DNA of 64,000 nt from Candidatus Latescibacterota bacterium (GTDB taxonomy: Bacteria > JAAXHH01), in NCBI GenBank assembly GCA_022822725.1, contig JAJEAN010000007.1:812382-876381 (forward strand), in the 5' to 3' direction. The stretch's first letter is position 1, and every line of letters begins with the position of its first letter. Shown here in pieces: positions 25,902-34,039 of this stretch. The notes under the pieces were generated by a model that saw only the letters and a list, made by a program, of their open reading frames with translations, was not told the DNA's origin and made no database searches. A program made the position numbers and the translations under genes.

Positions 25902-25993
25902 GTCCAGGTTGGTCATCCACTGCCAGCCTCAACATGGCGGGTTGTTTACGCAAGTGCGTTTCTTACCGGAAATCAAAAGGAGAATCAAGGCCG

Positions 25994-26749
25994 ATGCGAG
26001 GAAACAGGGTGCTGGAAAAACTGCGGGCCGGTGAAGTCGCCCACGTGGTCGGCGGCCACAGCCATACGGCGAATTCCATCGATTTCATGGGGCAGTTCGG
26101 TTTCGACGGCTACTGGATCGAAGGAGAACACGGGGACATCACCTTTGACCGGATCGGAGACGTTTCCCGCGCCTGCGACCTGTGGAACATGGCGTCGGTG
26201 ACGCGGGTCCACGCCAACGAGACCGGGTTGATCGGCCGCACGCTGGACTGCGGGGTCAGCGGACTGGTCGTCCCCCACGTGAGCAGCGCCGAGGCGGCTG
26301 AGCGCGTGGTGCGCGCCAGTCGTTTCGCCCCGGCCGGCATGCGCGGCATGTACTTCAACCGCCGGGGTTACGGCACCGAGAACAGCGAGTTCATCGCGAA
26401 GGTGAACGACGAGATCCTCGTCATCGTCCTCATCGAGGAAATCGAGGCCGTGGAGAACCTGGACGAGATCCTCGCCGTGGACCACATCGACGTGTTCTTC
26501 GTCGCCCCGGGCGACCTGGCCCAGACCATGGGCTATCCCGGAGAGATGTACCGCCCGGAGGTGAAGAAGGTAGTATCCGATACCCTGGCGCGGATCGTCG
26601 CGTCCGGCCGGAACGCGGGATCGCTTGTAGGAGACGAGACGTTCGAAGCGCACGCCGAGATCGGCGTCCGGTTCTTCTTCACCGTGTATGACCACTGGCT
26701 CCGGACCGGCGCCAAAGCTTACTGGGACCGGGTCGCGGCGATGAAGTAA
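25994..26749 (+). CDS. HpcH/HpaI family aldolase
   Basis: A 251-residue TIM-barrel class II aldolase. ATG 25994 is chosen because AAGGAG lies 10 bases upstream and the protein then starts in the usual way (RGNRVLEKLRAGE). Motifs are the early GYWIEGEHGD, a VVPHVSSAEAAERVV segment, the metal-ligand glutamate in VIVLIEEIEAVEN and the aspartate in FFVAPGDLAQTMG. Family members cleave 2-keto-4-hydroxy acids such as 2-keto-3-deoxyglucarate to pyruvate and an aldehyde. It stands alone on plus between divergent and convergent neighbours. Confidence 0.86.
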   Translation: MRGNRVLEKLRAGEVAHVVGGHSHTANSIDFMGQFGFDGYWIEGEHGDITFDRIGDVSRACDLWNMASVTRVHANETGLIGRTLDCGVSGLVVPHVSSAEAAERVVRASRFAPAGMRGMYFNRRGYGTENSEFIAKVNDEILVIVLIEEIEAVENLDEILAVDHIDVFFVAPGDLAQTMGYPGEMYRPEVKKVVSDTLARIVASGRNAGSLVGDETFEAHAEIGVRFFFTVYDHWLRTGAKAYWDRVAAMK

Positions 26750-26767
26750 CAGGCGGGAAGCGCCGGC

Positions 26768-26902
26768 ACCCGACCTGCGGTCACACCACCTGCAGTCATC
26801 CGATCCGCGGTCACCCGACCTGCCGTCACCCGACCCGCGGTCACCCGATCCGCGGTCCCACGACCCGCTGTCACCCAATCTGTTGTCACCCGATCTGCTG
26901 TC
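26768..26902. repeat. 15-base tandem repeat, nine copies, over a stop codon
   Basis: Nine head-to-tail 15-base units (type ACCCGATCCGCGGTC) with substitutions but no length change. The array begins 18 bases after the aldolase stop codon and runs through the TGA (26886-26888) and last codons of the convergent ornithine cyclodeaminase gene. Most units contain the same TCA triplet that serves as that stop codon. Confidence 0.92.
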
Positions 26903-27833
26903 CCACGCCTTCGGCTATCGCGCGCTCATAGATGACCGCGGCCACGGCCACGTCCTCTACGGCCAGGCCCTGGGATTCGAAGAGCGTAATGTCGGTGGGC
27001 TCGATGCGTCCGGGCACGAGGCCGGCGACCACGTCGGCCAGTTCGTGTACGCGGTCCCAGTGGAGGATCCCCTTCTCCACCGGCTCGAGCAGGTCTCCGC
27101 ACTCCACCTTCGCCTGCTCCCTGGAATCGACGGCCACCACCCGGGCCCGTCTCACCGTCTCCACATCGATCTCGTTGCGCACGAGCGCGTTGGAACCGGC
27201 GGCGTTCACGTGGGTACCGGGCGCCAGCCACGCGCCTTCCAGCACCGGCTGCGCCGCACTGGTGATCGTGATCACCACATCCACTTCCTCCGCGCAGTCC
27301 CGGGCCGAATCGACCGGCTGTACCGGCACCCCAAGTACCTCGCTCATCTCGCGGCAATAGGCCTCCCGCCGCGACCGGTCCCGTCCGAAGGCCTTAACGG
27401 AAGTCACTGCGCGTACGCCGCATACCGCCGCGAGCTGGCTTCGGGCCTGCCATCCCGTACCGATTACACCTACACTGGACGCGTCCTCCCGGGCCATGTA
27501 CTTCGTCGCCACGCCGCTCGCCGCGCCCGTTCGCATCTGCCCGAGGCGGTCGGCCTCGATCATGGCCAGCGGTTCGCCCGTTTTCGCCTTGAAGAGCAGT
27601 ACGACGAACTTCGCGCCGTGACGCGTGGTCGTATAGGCTTTCAACCCGGTGAGATCAGGCGCCGGCATTCCCCCGGACATGACGTGGAGCGTATGGCCCG
27701 GCAGCCGGACCCTGGTACGGGGGATGTTGACCGCCTGCCCCTTTCCGAGCCCGCTGAAGGCCTGTTCGACCGCGCACAGCGCGTCTTCCATGGACAGTAA
27801 ACCGCCAACCTGGTCTTCATTGATGAACAGCAT
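26886..27833 (-). CDS. Ornithine cyclodeaminase / mu-crystallin family protein
   Basis: A 315-residue protein from ATG 27833 (MLFINEDQV). It has the N-terminal TRHGAKFVVLLF segment, ADRLGQMRTGAASGVATKY, a Rossmann GTGWQARSQLAAV NAD-binding loop (about residue 130) and the C-terminal ESQGLAVEDVAVA. The family includes ornithine cyclodeaminase, alanine dehydrogenase (archaeal type) and ketimine reductases. The conserved Lys and Arg of the active site are in place, but the substrate cannot be read from sequence. The final codons lie in a 15-base tandem repeat. Confidence 0.88.
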   Translation of the reverse strand: MLFINEDQVGGLLSMEDALCAVEQAFSGLGKGQAVNIPRTRVRLPGHTLHVMSGGMPAPDLTGLKAYTTTRHGAKFVVLLFKAKTGEPLAMIEADRLGQMRTGAASGVATKYMAREDASSVGVIGTGWQARSQLAAVCGVRAVTSVKAFGRDRSRREAYCREMSEVLGVPVQPVDSARDCAEEVDVVITITSAAQPVLEGAWLAPGTHVNAAGSNALVRNEIDVETVRRARVVAVDSREQAKVECGDLLEPVEKGILHWDRVHELADVVAGLVPGRIEPTDITLFESQGLAVEDVAVAAVIYERAIAEGVGQQIG

Positions 27834-27904
27834 GTCATGCGCTCCGTTCGGTCGAGTGTGAGTCGGCGCCCGGACGCCATGATATTCGGTACGTCGAGGC
27901 GGTG

Positions 27905-28030
27905 TCAAGACCTATGTCCCGTCCCGCCTTGACCAATGTCCCGCCCGGCCTCGACCAATGTACCGCCCGGCCTCGACAGCCACCGCCCGGCCTTGACAGC
28001 CACCGCGCGCCTTGACAGCCACGGCACGCA
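27905..28030. repeat. 20-22 base tandem repeat in a divergent promoter region
   Basis: Five to six degenerate units, starting as GACCAATGTCCCGCCCGGC and changing to GACAGCCACCGCCCGGC, fill the gap between the ornithine cyclodeaminase gene (minus) and the MFS gene (plus). The later units carry TCGACA or TTGACA, so the array itself supplies -35-like words. Confidence 0.8.
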
Positions 28031-28039
28031 TGGTATCTT
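28012..28039 (+). promoter_or_regulatory. Putative promoter of the MFS gene, near-leaderless
   Basis: TTGACA (28012-28017), a 16-base spacer and TATCTT (28034-28039). Transcription would begin about 28046, only about four bases before the ATG at 28050, which has no Shine-Dalgarno. The -35 lies in the last unit of the tandem repeat. Confidence 0.45.
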
Positions 28040-28049
28040 CAGATGCGTC

Positions 28050-29285
28050 ATGCCTCTGACACTCCAAGCCGTCCGAGACCGCTTTCCCGCACTCCAATAC
28101 CGCGATTTCCGGCTCCTGTGGTCCGGCCAGGTCGTATCACTCACCGGATCCCGCATGCAGCAGACCGCCGTGCTGTGGCACATGTATCAGTTGACCGAAT
28201 CGGCGTATGCTCTTGGCGCGATGGCGGTTATACGTCTCATACCCATCCTGGTCCTGTCACCGCTGGCCGGGGTCATCGCGGACACCCACGACCGCCGTCG
28301 CGTACTGCTCATCGCCCAATGCGGCCTCGCCTTGATCAGTACCACGCTCGCCTGGATCACATGGTCGAGACAGGATTCAGCCACGGCACTATACGTGATT
28401 ACAGCCATAAGCGCGGGGATCGGATGCTTCAGCAGTCCGGCCAAGAACGCCATGGTGCCCAACCTGGTGGACCGGCGGCATCTCGCCAACGCCATGAGCA
28501 TCAATATCACCGCGTCCCACGTGGCTTCGGTGACCGGACCGGGCGTGGCCGGCCTGATCCTGGCCACGGGCTCCATCGCGACCGTCTACTGGATCAACAC
28601 CGTTTCCTTTGCCTTCATGATCGTGCCGATTCTGATGATGCGCACCGTACACCGGAGCATCGGAAGCGTGACGCGCGTGAGCTTCGCCGCGGCCCTCGAC
28701 GGACTCCGGTTCATAAAGCGTTCGCCCATCATCCGTTCGGCGATGCTGCTGGATTTCACCGCTACCTTCTTTGCTTCCGCCACCTCGCTGCTGCCCATCT
28801 TCGCCACGGAAGTACTGGGCGTGGGGGAACGGGGATACGGCCTGCTCTCGGCGGCCCCGGCCATCGGCGCGGTGCTGACCGGTGCACTCATGTCCACCTT
28901 CCCCGTGATCTCCGGCCAGGGCCGGCTGCTGTTCAAGGCGGTGGGCTGCTACGCGCTGGCCACGGTGGTCTTCGGCATTTCATCCAGCTTCTGGCTCACC
29001 TTCGCGGCGCTGTTGCTGACCGGCGCCTTCGACACGATCAGCATGGTGCTTCGACATACCATCATGCAGCTTTCGACCCCGGACGAACTGCGCGGCCGAA
29101 TGACCTCGGTAAACATGATGTTCGTCATGGGAGGACCCCGGCTCGGCGAGGCCGAAGCCGGGCTGGTGGCGGGACTCGCCGGCGCGCCGTTCTCCGTCGT
29201 CACGGGCGGGATCGGCTGCCTCGCGGCCGTCGCCGTCATCGCCTGGCGGTCGCCCGCGCTGAGAAAGTACGAAGGCCAGCGATAG
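28050..29285 (+). CDS. MFS transporter (EntS / MFS_3-like)
   Basis: A 411-residue twelve-helix protein. It has FRLLWSGQVVSLTGSRMQQTAVLWHMYQL at the N-terminus, the DTHDRRRVLL loop 2-3 motif, and NLVDRRHLANAMSIN typical of the EntS-like MFS_3 group of exporters. ATG 28050 is chosen because upstream codons fall in a tandem repeat and a promoter overlaps them. It is followed 22 bases later by an amidohydrolase gene. The substrate is unknown; group members export siderophores or drugs. Confidence 0.87.
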   Translation: MPLTLQAVRDRFPALQYRDFRLLWSGQVVSLTGSRMQQTAVLWHMYQLTESAYALGAMAVIRLIPILVLSPLAGVIADTHDRRRVLLIAQCGLALISTTLAWITWSRQDSATALYVITAISAGIGCFSSPAKNAMVPNLVDRRHLANAMSINITASHVASVTGPGVAGLILATGSIATVYWINTVSFAFMIVPILMMRTVHRSIGSVTRVSFAAALDGLRFIKRSPIIRSAMLLDFTATFFASATSLLPIFATEVLGVGERGYGLLSAAPAIGAVLTGALMSTFPVISGQGRLLFKAVGCYALATVVFGISSSFWLTFAALLLTGAFDTISMVLRHTIMQLSTPDELRGRMTSVNMMFVMGGPRLGEAEAGLVAGLAGAPFSVVTGGIGCLAAVAVIAWRSPALRKYEGQR

Positions 29286-29307
29286 CCCGAATCCAGGAGT
29301 ATATTCC

Positions 29308-30159
29308 ATGATCTACGATGTGCATTCCCATGCCTGGAGGTATCCCGATCACTTCAACGACACCTTTCGGGAACAGGCCATCCGCATGCGGGGCTACGAA
29401 CTGGACATGACGCCTTCGTACGAGGGGTATCTATCCTCGGCCCGGACCGCCGGAGCACCCGTAAAGACCGTGGTCTTCGGCGGAAAAGCGAGGTTGTCGG
29501 GGCTGTGGACGCCCGACCGTTACGTGGCCGAATACTGCGCGGCGTACCCCGATCAGACGATTCCGTTCATGTCGCTGGACCCCACCCAGGACGGCTGGAG
29601 AGAGGAAATGATCGAAGGCCGGGAGCATCTGGGCATGCGGGGCATCAAGTTGCTGCCCATGTACGCCGGGTTCTATCCCCAGGCCCGCGAGCTCGACGAC
29701 CTGTGGCGCTACGCCGGCCGGAACGGACTGCCCGTCCTATTGCACACCGGGACCACGTTCGTGGACCAGGCGCCGCTGGACTGCACCCTGCCCCGGCACC
29801 TGGACGCCGTCGCCATCCGGTTCCCCGAATGCAGGATCATCATGGCCCATCTCGGACATCCCTACGAAGGCGAGACCGTGGCGGTCATCCGCAAGCATCC
29901 CAACGTATACGCCGACATATCCGCGCTGCACTACCGTCCCTTCCAGTTTTATCACAGTCTCATGCTCGTTCAGGAATACGGGGTATGGAACAAGCTCCTC
30001 TTCGGCACCGACTACCCGGTCACGACGGTGGACGACACGCTCCGCGACCTGCGCGGCCTGAACGCCATGCTCGACGGCACGAATCTGCCCCGGCTCGACG
30101 AAGCGGAAATGGAAGGGATGATTCACCGGGACGCGGGGAAGATACTGGGGCTTGACTGA
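29308..30159 (+). CDS. Amidohydrolase family (metal-dependent TIM-barrel hydrolase)
   Basis: A 283-residue Amidohydro_2/COG2159-type protein with AGGAG upstream of the ATG. Metal ligands are visible: the HxH in DVHSHAW (H6, H8), a histidine in LLHTGTTF, a histidine in IIMAHLGHP and an aspartate in LFGTDYPV. The group includes decarboxylases such as ACMSD and hydrolases of unknown substrate. It follows the MFS gene on the same strand and may be co-transcribed. Confidence 0.87.
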   Translation: MIYDVHSHAWRYPDHFNDTFREQAIRMRGYELDMTPSYEGYLSSARTAGAPVKTVVFGGKARLSGLWTPDRYVAEYCAAYPDQTIPFMSLDPTQDGWREEMIEGREHLGMRGIKLLPMYAGFYPQARELDDLWRYAGRNGLPVLLHTGTTFVDQAPLDCTLPRHLDAVAIRFPECRIIMAHLGHPYEGETVAVIRKHPNVYADISALHYRPFQFYHSLMLVQEYGVWNKLLFGTDYPVTTVDDTLRDLRGLNAMLDGTNLPRLDEAEMEGMIHRDAGKILGLD

Positions 30160-32076
30160 TCAGTCCTCGCCGGTCAACCACCGCCAGAATCGAAAGGGTT
30201 CCGGTTTGATCTTCGTGGGATCCTTCAGTACGTCTTTCGTAATATAGAGTTCGGTCTGCAGATTGGACATGAGCTCGCCCCGCCATGCGCGGTAACCCCA
30301 CTTGTTGGGTTCCAGGGCATCTCCCCGGATAAAGGGTTTCCACATCTGGTTGATCCGGATGTACCACAGGAAAATCCCACCGACTTCATCGACGAGGATA
30401 CGCTCGGCGTCCCTGTACATGGCCATGCGCCGGTCGGGATCGCCCACCAGTTCGTTGGCCTGCCGCACGAGGCTTTCGAAACGGTCGTTGTGCCAGGCGT
30501 GACGCCCGTTGGATAGCCAGATGGTCAACAGGTTGCCCGCGTCGATGTAGTCGTACTGGTAGGGAACCATCCCGAGCGTCAGTTCCCGGGCGCTCATGGC
30601 GTCCAGGTATACCTTGCGCTCCACGTTACGGACGCCCACGTCCAACTCCAGGTGCTGATTCAACATGGCCTGCACCGCCTCCGCGGCCGTCCGGATGTTG
30701 GCGGCTTCTCCGCGCAGCCAGATGTTCACGTCCGGAAAACCGCGGCCGCCGGGATAGCCGGCCTCGTCAAGATAGCGCCGTGCCAGTTCAGGGTCGAACC
30801 GTTGAAACGGGGCGAGTTCCTCCGAGCTGGAACCCGGGAACCCGGGCGGCAGCATGGAGGCAGCCGGGATGCCCACGTCGCGCATGGCGGATTTCATGAT
30901 GGCGTCTACGTCGATGGCGTGGGCGAAGGCCTTGCGCACGCGGACGTCGTCGAAGGGCGGATTATAGGTGTCCAGCATCAGGTAATACGTGGCGAAATCC
31001 GTGTAGGCATTGAGTTGTCCGCGCAGGACCGGGTCCGCCTTGATCCGGTTGATCTCGGCCTGATTGGTCAGGGGGACGTAGTCAACCTCGCCGGCTTCGT
31101 ACGCCGAGAGGAACTGGGGCGGCACGGCGAGATTGTACAACCTGGCCACGACCCGTTCCAGCATGGGCTGGATCGGGCCCCGGTAGTTGTGATTGATCCC
31201 GAGCACGATGCGGTCGCCCTTTATCCACTCGACCAGGCGGTACGGGCCGCTTCCGAAATGGGTTTCGGGCCGTGTCGCCCATTCGGGGCCGTACTTGTCG
31301 AACAGGTGGGTCGGGGATACCCAGCTTTTGGCAAGCAGGAGCGGTAGATAGGGCGTGGGATGTTCCGTCGTGAAGGTCACGGTGTGCTCGTCCAGCGCTT
31401 TGACGCCCAGTGAATCGAGGGGCTGGCGTCCACCGACGACGTCGGTCCAGTTCCTGATCGAGCGGAAGTACCATTCGAAATCGAAGCCCGTCTCGGGATT
31501 CGCCCAGCGGCGGAAGGTGGCCTCGTAGTCGCGGGCCGTGAGCGGGTGGCCGTCCGCGAAGACCATGCCTTCCCGTATCCGGTAGGTCCAGGTCAGCCCG
31601 TCTTCAGACAACTCCCATGATGTGGCGCCGGCCGGAATCAGGTTGAAATCGCGGTCCACGCGGACGAGCGGCTCGGCCACCAGGCCCACGCCCCAGGCCT
31701 GCTTGTAGGTGGAAGTCCCCCGGTCCAGATACCGGTTGTCGGGCGAGAACTGGGTGAGGACCTGCAGTTCCGGCGGCGCCGCGTCCGGAGGCAGTGTGAC
31801 CCCGAAGGAGTTGACATGCCGTTCCGCCCCGCCGGATTCCTTCCCGGAAAATTCCTGTTCGTCGGACACCTGTTCGCCGGACACCTTTTGACCGTCAACC
31901 GGCAACACGAGGATGGAAAGGGTGATGAGGACGACGGACGCGGCGGCCAGGAGCATGGGGACCACTGGACGCGTACGTACTGCGCTACGCAGTCTGGCCG
32001 CGGCTGGAACGAGTCGGAACAACTGGCGTGTCCCTTGGACGACAGGTTGGATTTGGTGAAGGAGTCGCTGGTGCAT
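30160..32076 (-). CDS. ABC transporter substrate-binding protein (peptide/nickel, SBP_bac_5)
   Basis: About 638 residues. It opens with a basic N-terminal region and a hydrophobic segment (MLLAAASVVLITLSILVLPV), then a variable linker and a full SBP_bac_5 domain: VAEPLVRVDRDFNLIPAGA, TWTYRIREGMVFADGHPLTA, FGSGPYRLVEWIKGDRIVL, VRKAFAHAIDVDAIM. The start is uncertain: ATG 32076 is used here, GTG 32142 is possible, and the hydrophobic segment lies 40 or more residues in from either. Such proteins deliver oligopeptides or similar solutes to an ABC importer. No permease or ATPase gene is adjacent. It is divergent from the AKR operon. Confidence 0.85.
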   Translation of the reverse strand: MHQRLLHQIQPVVQGTRQLFRLVPAAARLRSAVRTRPVVPMLLAAASVVLITLSILVLPVDGQKVSGEQVSDEQEFSGKESGGAERHVNSFGVTLPPDAAPPELQVLTQFSPDNRYLDRGTSTYKQAWGVGLVAEPLVRVDRDFNLIPAGATSWELSEDGLTWTYRIREGMVFADGHPLTARDYEATFRRWANPETGFDFEWYFRSIRNWTDVVGGRQPLDSLGVKALDEHTVTFTTEHPTPYLPLLLAKSWVSPTHLFDKYGPEWATRPETHFGSGPYRLVEWIKGDRIVLGINHNYRGPIQPMLERVVARLYNLAVPPQFLSAYEAGEVDYVPLTNQAEINRIKADPVLRGQLNAYTDFATYYLMLDTYNPPFDDVRVRKAFAHAIDVDAIMKSAMRDVGIPAASMLPPGFPGSSSEELAPFQRFDPELARRYLDEAGYPGGRGFPDVNIWLRGEAANIRTAAEAVQAMLNQHLELDVGVRNVERKVYLDAMSARELTLGMVPYQYDYIDAGNLLTIWLSNGRHAWHNDRFESLVRQANELVGDPDRRMAMYRDAERILVDEVGGIFLWYIRINQMWKPFIRGDALEPNKWGYRAWRGELMSNLQTELYITKDVLKDPTKIKPEPFRFWRWLTGED

Positions 32077-32249
32077 CTTACGGAAACAGCGTGAAGCTGT
32101 CAACGTTTTCGTCCCGGAACGGCCGCCAAAAACAGGTGACACGAAGCGTCGGGCCGATTACTGTATACAGGATCCGATTTGATGCAACTGCCCCCGTTTC
32201 AAGGGAACGCGGAGCCAGGACGGCGGATTACACAGAAAGGAAAAAAAGC

Positions 32250-33269
32250 ATGCCGATCGCCGCGAGACAATTGGGAACCACGGACGCCTACGTGACCGAA
32301 CTGGGCTTCGGCAGCGCGCCGCTGGGAGACCTGTTCCAGCCCGTCACGGACGCAAAGTCGCGCGCCACGCTGCGTGCGGCCTGGAGGGCCGGAATCCGTT
32401 ACTACGACACCTCGCCATGGTACGGTCACGGCAAGAGCGAATTGAGGCTGGGGGAACTGCTGCGACAGAAAAGCCACGGCTCCTACGTGGTGTCCACCAA
32501 GGTCGGCCGCGTTTTCAAGGCGACGCGGGACCTGAAGCACTTCGATAAAGGCGCCTGGTGCGGCGGGCTGCCCTTCGACCATGTCTTCGATTACAGCTAC
32601 GACGGCATCATGCGGTCCTACGAAGACAGCCTGATCCGCTTCGGGATCCACCGCATCGACCTGCTGCTGATCCATGACCTCGACCCCTTCTACCACAACG
32701 ATCCGCAGATCCAGGCCTACCTGCACCAACTGTTCACCAGCGGCTGGCGCGCGCTGGCGGAACTCAAGGCCTCGGGCGACATCAAGGGCGTGGGCGCCGG
32801 TCTGAACAAGACCGGGATGATGCTGCGCTTCCTGGACCTGATGCCCCTTGATTTCTTCATCGTCGCCATGCCCTACACACTCCTGGACCAGGACGCGCTG
32901 GACCTGGAACTGCCCCGGTGCATTGAGGACGGCATCGGCATCGTGATCGGCGCCGTCTTCGCCTCGGGCATCCTGGTCACGGGCCCCACGGAGACTTCGA
33001 CCTACGGGTACTTTCCCGCGACGCCGGAAATCATGGAGAAAACCCGTCGTATTCAGGCCGTTTGCGAGCGGCACCGTGTGCCCCTGGCCGCGGCCGCCCT
33101 TCAGTTCCCGCTGTTTCACCCGGCGGTCGCGTCCGTCATTCCGGGTGCGATCAGGCCCGAGTACGTCGAATCGAACCTGGCCCACTACCAGCATCCCATT
33201 CCAACCGACCTTTGGGCGGAGCTCAAATCGGACGGGCTGATACGCGATGACGCGCCGGTTCCGGGTTAG
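32250..33269 (+). CDS. Aldo/keto reductase (aldose/L-fucose dehydrogenase-like)
   Basis: A 339-residue AKR barrel. ATG 32250 has AGAAAGGA just upstream; the earlier open frame is not used. Tetrad residues are seen as the D and Y of YYDTSPWYGHGKSE, the K of VVSTKVGR and the H of LLLIHDLDP. The pattern resembles D-threo-aldose 1-dehydrogenase (L-fucose dehydrogenase), which oxidises the sugar at C1 with NAD(P). It opens a four-gene plus-strand operon with TauE-like, sulfatase and MFS genes (gaps of 6, 23 and 22 bases), which suggests use of a sulfated sugar. Confidence 0.86.
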   Translation: MPIAARQLGTTDAYVTELGFGSAPLGDLFQPVTDAKSRATLRAAWRAGIRYYDTSPWYGHGKSELRLGELLRQKSHGSYVVSTKVGRVFKATRDLKHFDKGAWCGGLPFDHVFDYSYDGIMRSYEDSLIRFGIHRIDLLLIHDLDPFYHNDPQIQAYLHQLFTSGWRALAELKASGDIKGVGAGLNKTGMMLRFLDLMPLDFFIVAMPYTLLDQDALDLELPRCIEDGIGIVIGAVFASGILVTGPTETSTYGYFPATPEIMEKTRRIQAVCERHRVPLAAAALQFPLFHPAVASVIPGAIRPEYVESNLAHYQHPIPTDLWAELKSDGLIRDDAPVPG

Positions 33270-33275
33270 GCGCCC

Positions 33276-34016
33276 ATGGAATTCGAACTCTGGCAGTTGT
33301 TCCTTCTCGCCGGCGTGGGCGTCCTTTCGGGGTTTCTGAACGTCATGGCGGGCGGCGGTTCGCTACTTGCCCTTCCCGTGCTCATCTTCCTGGGCCTGCC
33401 AGGAAACGTAGCCAACGGCACCAACCGCGTGGCCATCGTCGCCCAGAACGTTTCGGCCTTCACCAGCTTTTTCAGGCAGGGGTATTCGGACCTGCGCACC
33501 ATGGTGACCCTCGCGCTCTGCGCCGTGCCGGGCGCGGCGTTGGGGGCCTACCTTGGAACCCAGGTCAGCGGCGAGCTGTTCAACAGGATCCTCGGCGGGT
33601 TGATGATCCTGCTGCTGATCCTGATGAGCAGAAAACAGCGTGAAGCGGAGACTGCCGAGCAGCCGAAGAGACTCGTTCTGGGGCACATCCTGATGGTCGC
33701 CGTGGGGTTCTACGGCGGGTTCATCCAGGCCGGAGTCGGGTTCTTTCTCATGGCCGTGCTCTACCGTGTCGTCGGCCTCGACCTCGTCCGCGTGAACGCC
33801 TTCAAGGTATTCATCATCGGCATCTATACCCTGGTCGCGCTGGCCATCTTTGCGGACAAGGGACAGGTGCTCTGGCTTCTCGGGGCCGCCCTGGCCGCGG
33901 GCACGACGGCCGGCGGATGGATCGGCGCCCATTTCACGGTCAAGCGAGGCGAGGGACTGATCCGTGTGGTCCTGAACGTGGTTCTGGTCGTCATGGCGGT
34001 CCGGCTCCTGCTCTGA
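33276..34016 (+). CDS. Sulfite exporter TauE/SafE family protein
   Basis: A 246-residue membrane protein with seven to eight helices and the two family repeats, each opening with a Gly-rich helix (AGVGVLSGFLNVMAGGGS and VGFYGGFIQAGVGFF). Family members move sulfite, sulfonates or other organosulfur anions. It starts six bases after the AKR gene and is followed by a sulfatase gene. Its likely job is to remove sulfur oxyanions released in the cytoplasm or to move a sulfonated or sulfated substrate. Confidence 0.88.
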   Translation: MEFELWQLFLLAGVGVLSGFLNVMAGGGSLLALPVLIFLGLPGNVANGTNRVAIVAQNVSAFTSFFRQGYSDLRTMVTLALCAVPGAALGAYLGTQVSGELFNRILGGLMILLLILMSRKQREAETAEQPKRLVLGHILMVAVGFYGGFIQAGVGFFLMAVLYRVVGLDLVRVNAFKVFIIGIYTLVALAIFADKGQVLWLLGAALAAGTTAGGWIGAHFTVKRGEGLIRVVLNVVLVVMAVRLLL

Positions 34017-34039
34017 CACCCATCGCATCGGAGTGCATC

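Larger units (their letters stand above)
25600..25993. other. Divergent intergenic region with repeat array
   Basis: This stretch lies between the class V aminotransferase gene (minus) and the HpcH/HpaI aldolase gene (plus). It holds a 24-base tandem array (25726-25844), a candidate plus-strand promoter (25874-25901) and the ribosome site AAGGAG (25978-25983). I see no convincing gene; an 82-codon minus frame here simply reads through the repeat. Confidence 0.7.

Noticed and set aside
25668-25916. 82-codon minus frame with eight-residue repeats
   Set aside because: It is only the 24-base tandem array translated; there is no ribosome site and no similarity outside the repeat.
26768-26902. Possible CRISPR array
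   Set aside because: Units are directly adjacent, 15 bases long and diverged. There are no spacers and no cas genes in the window.
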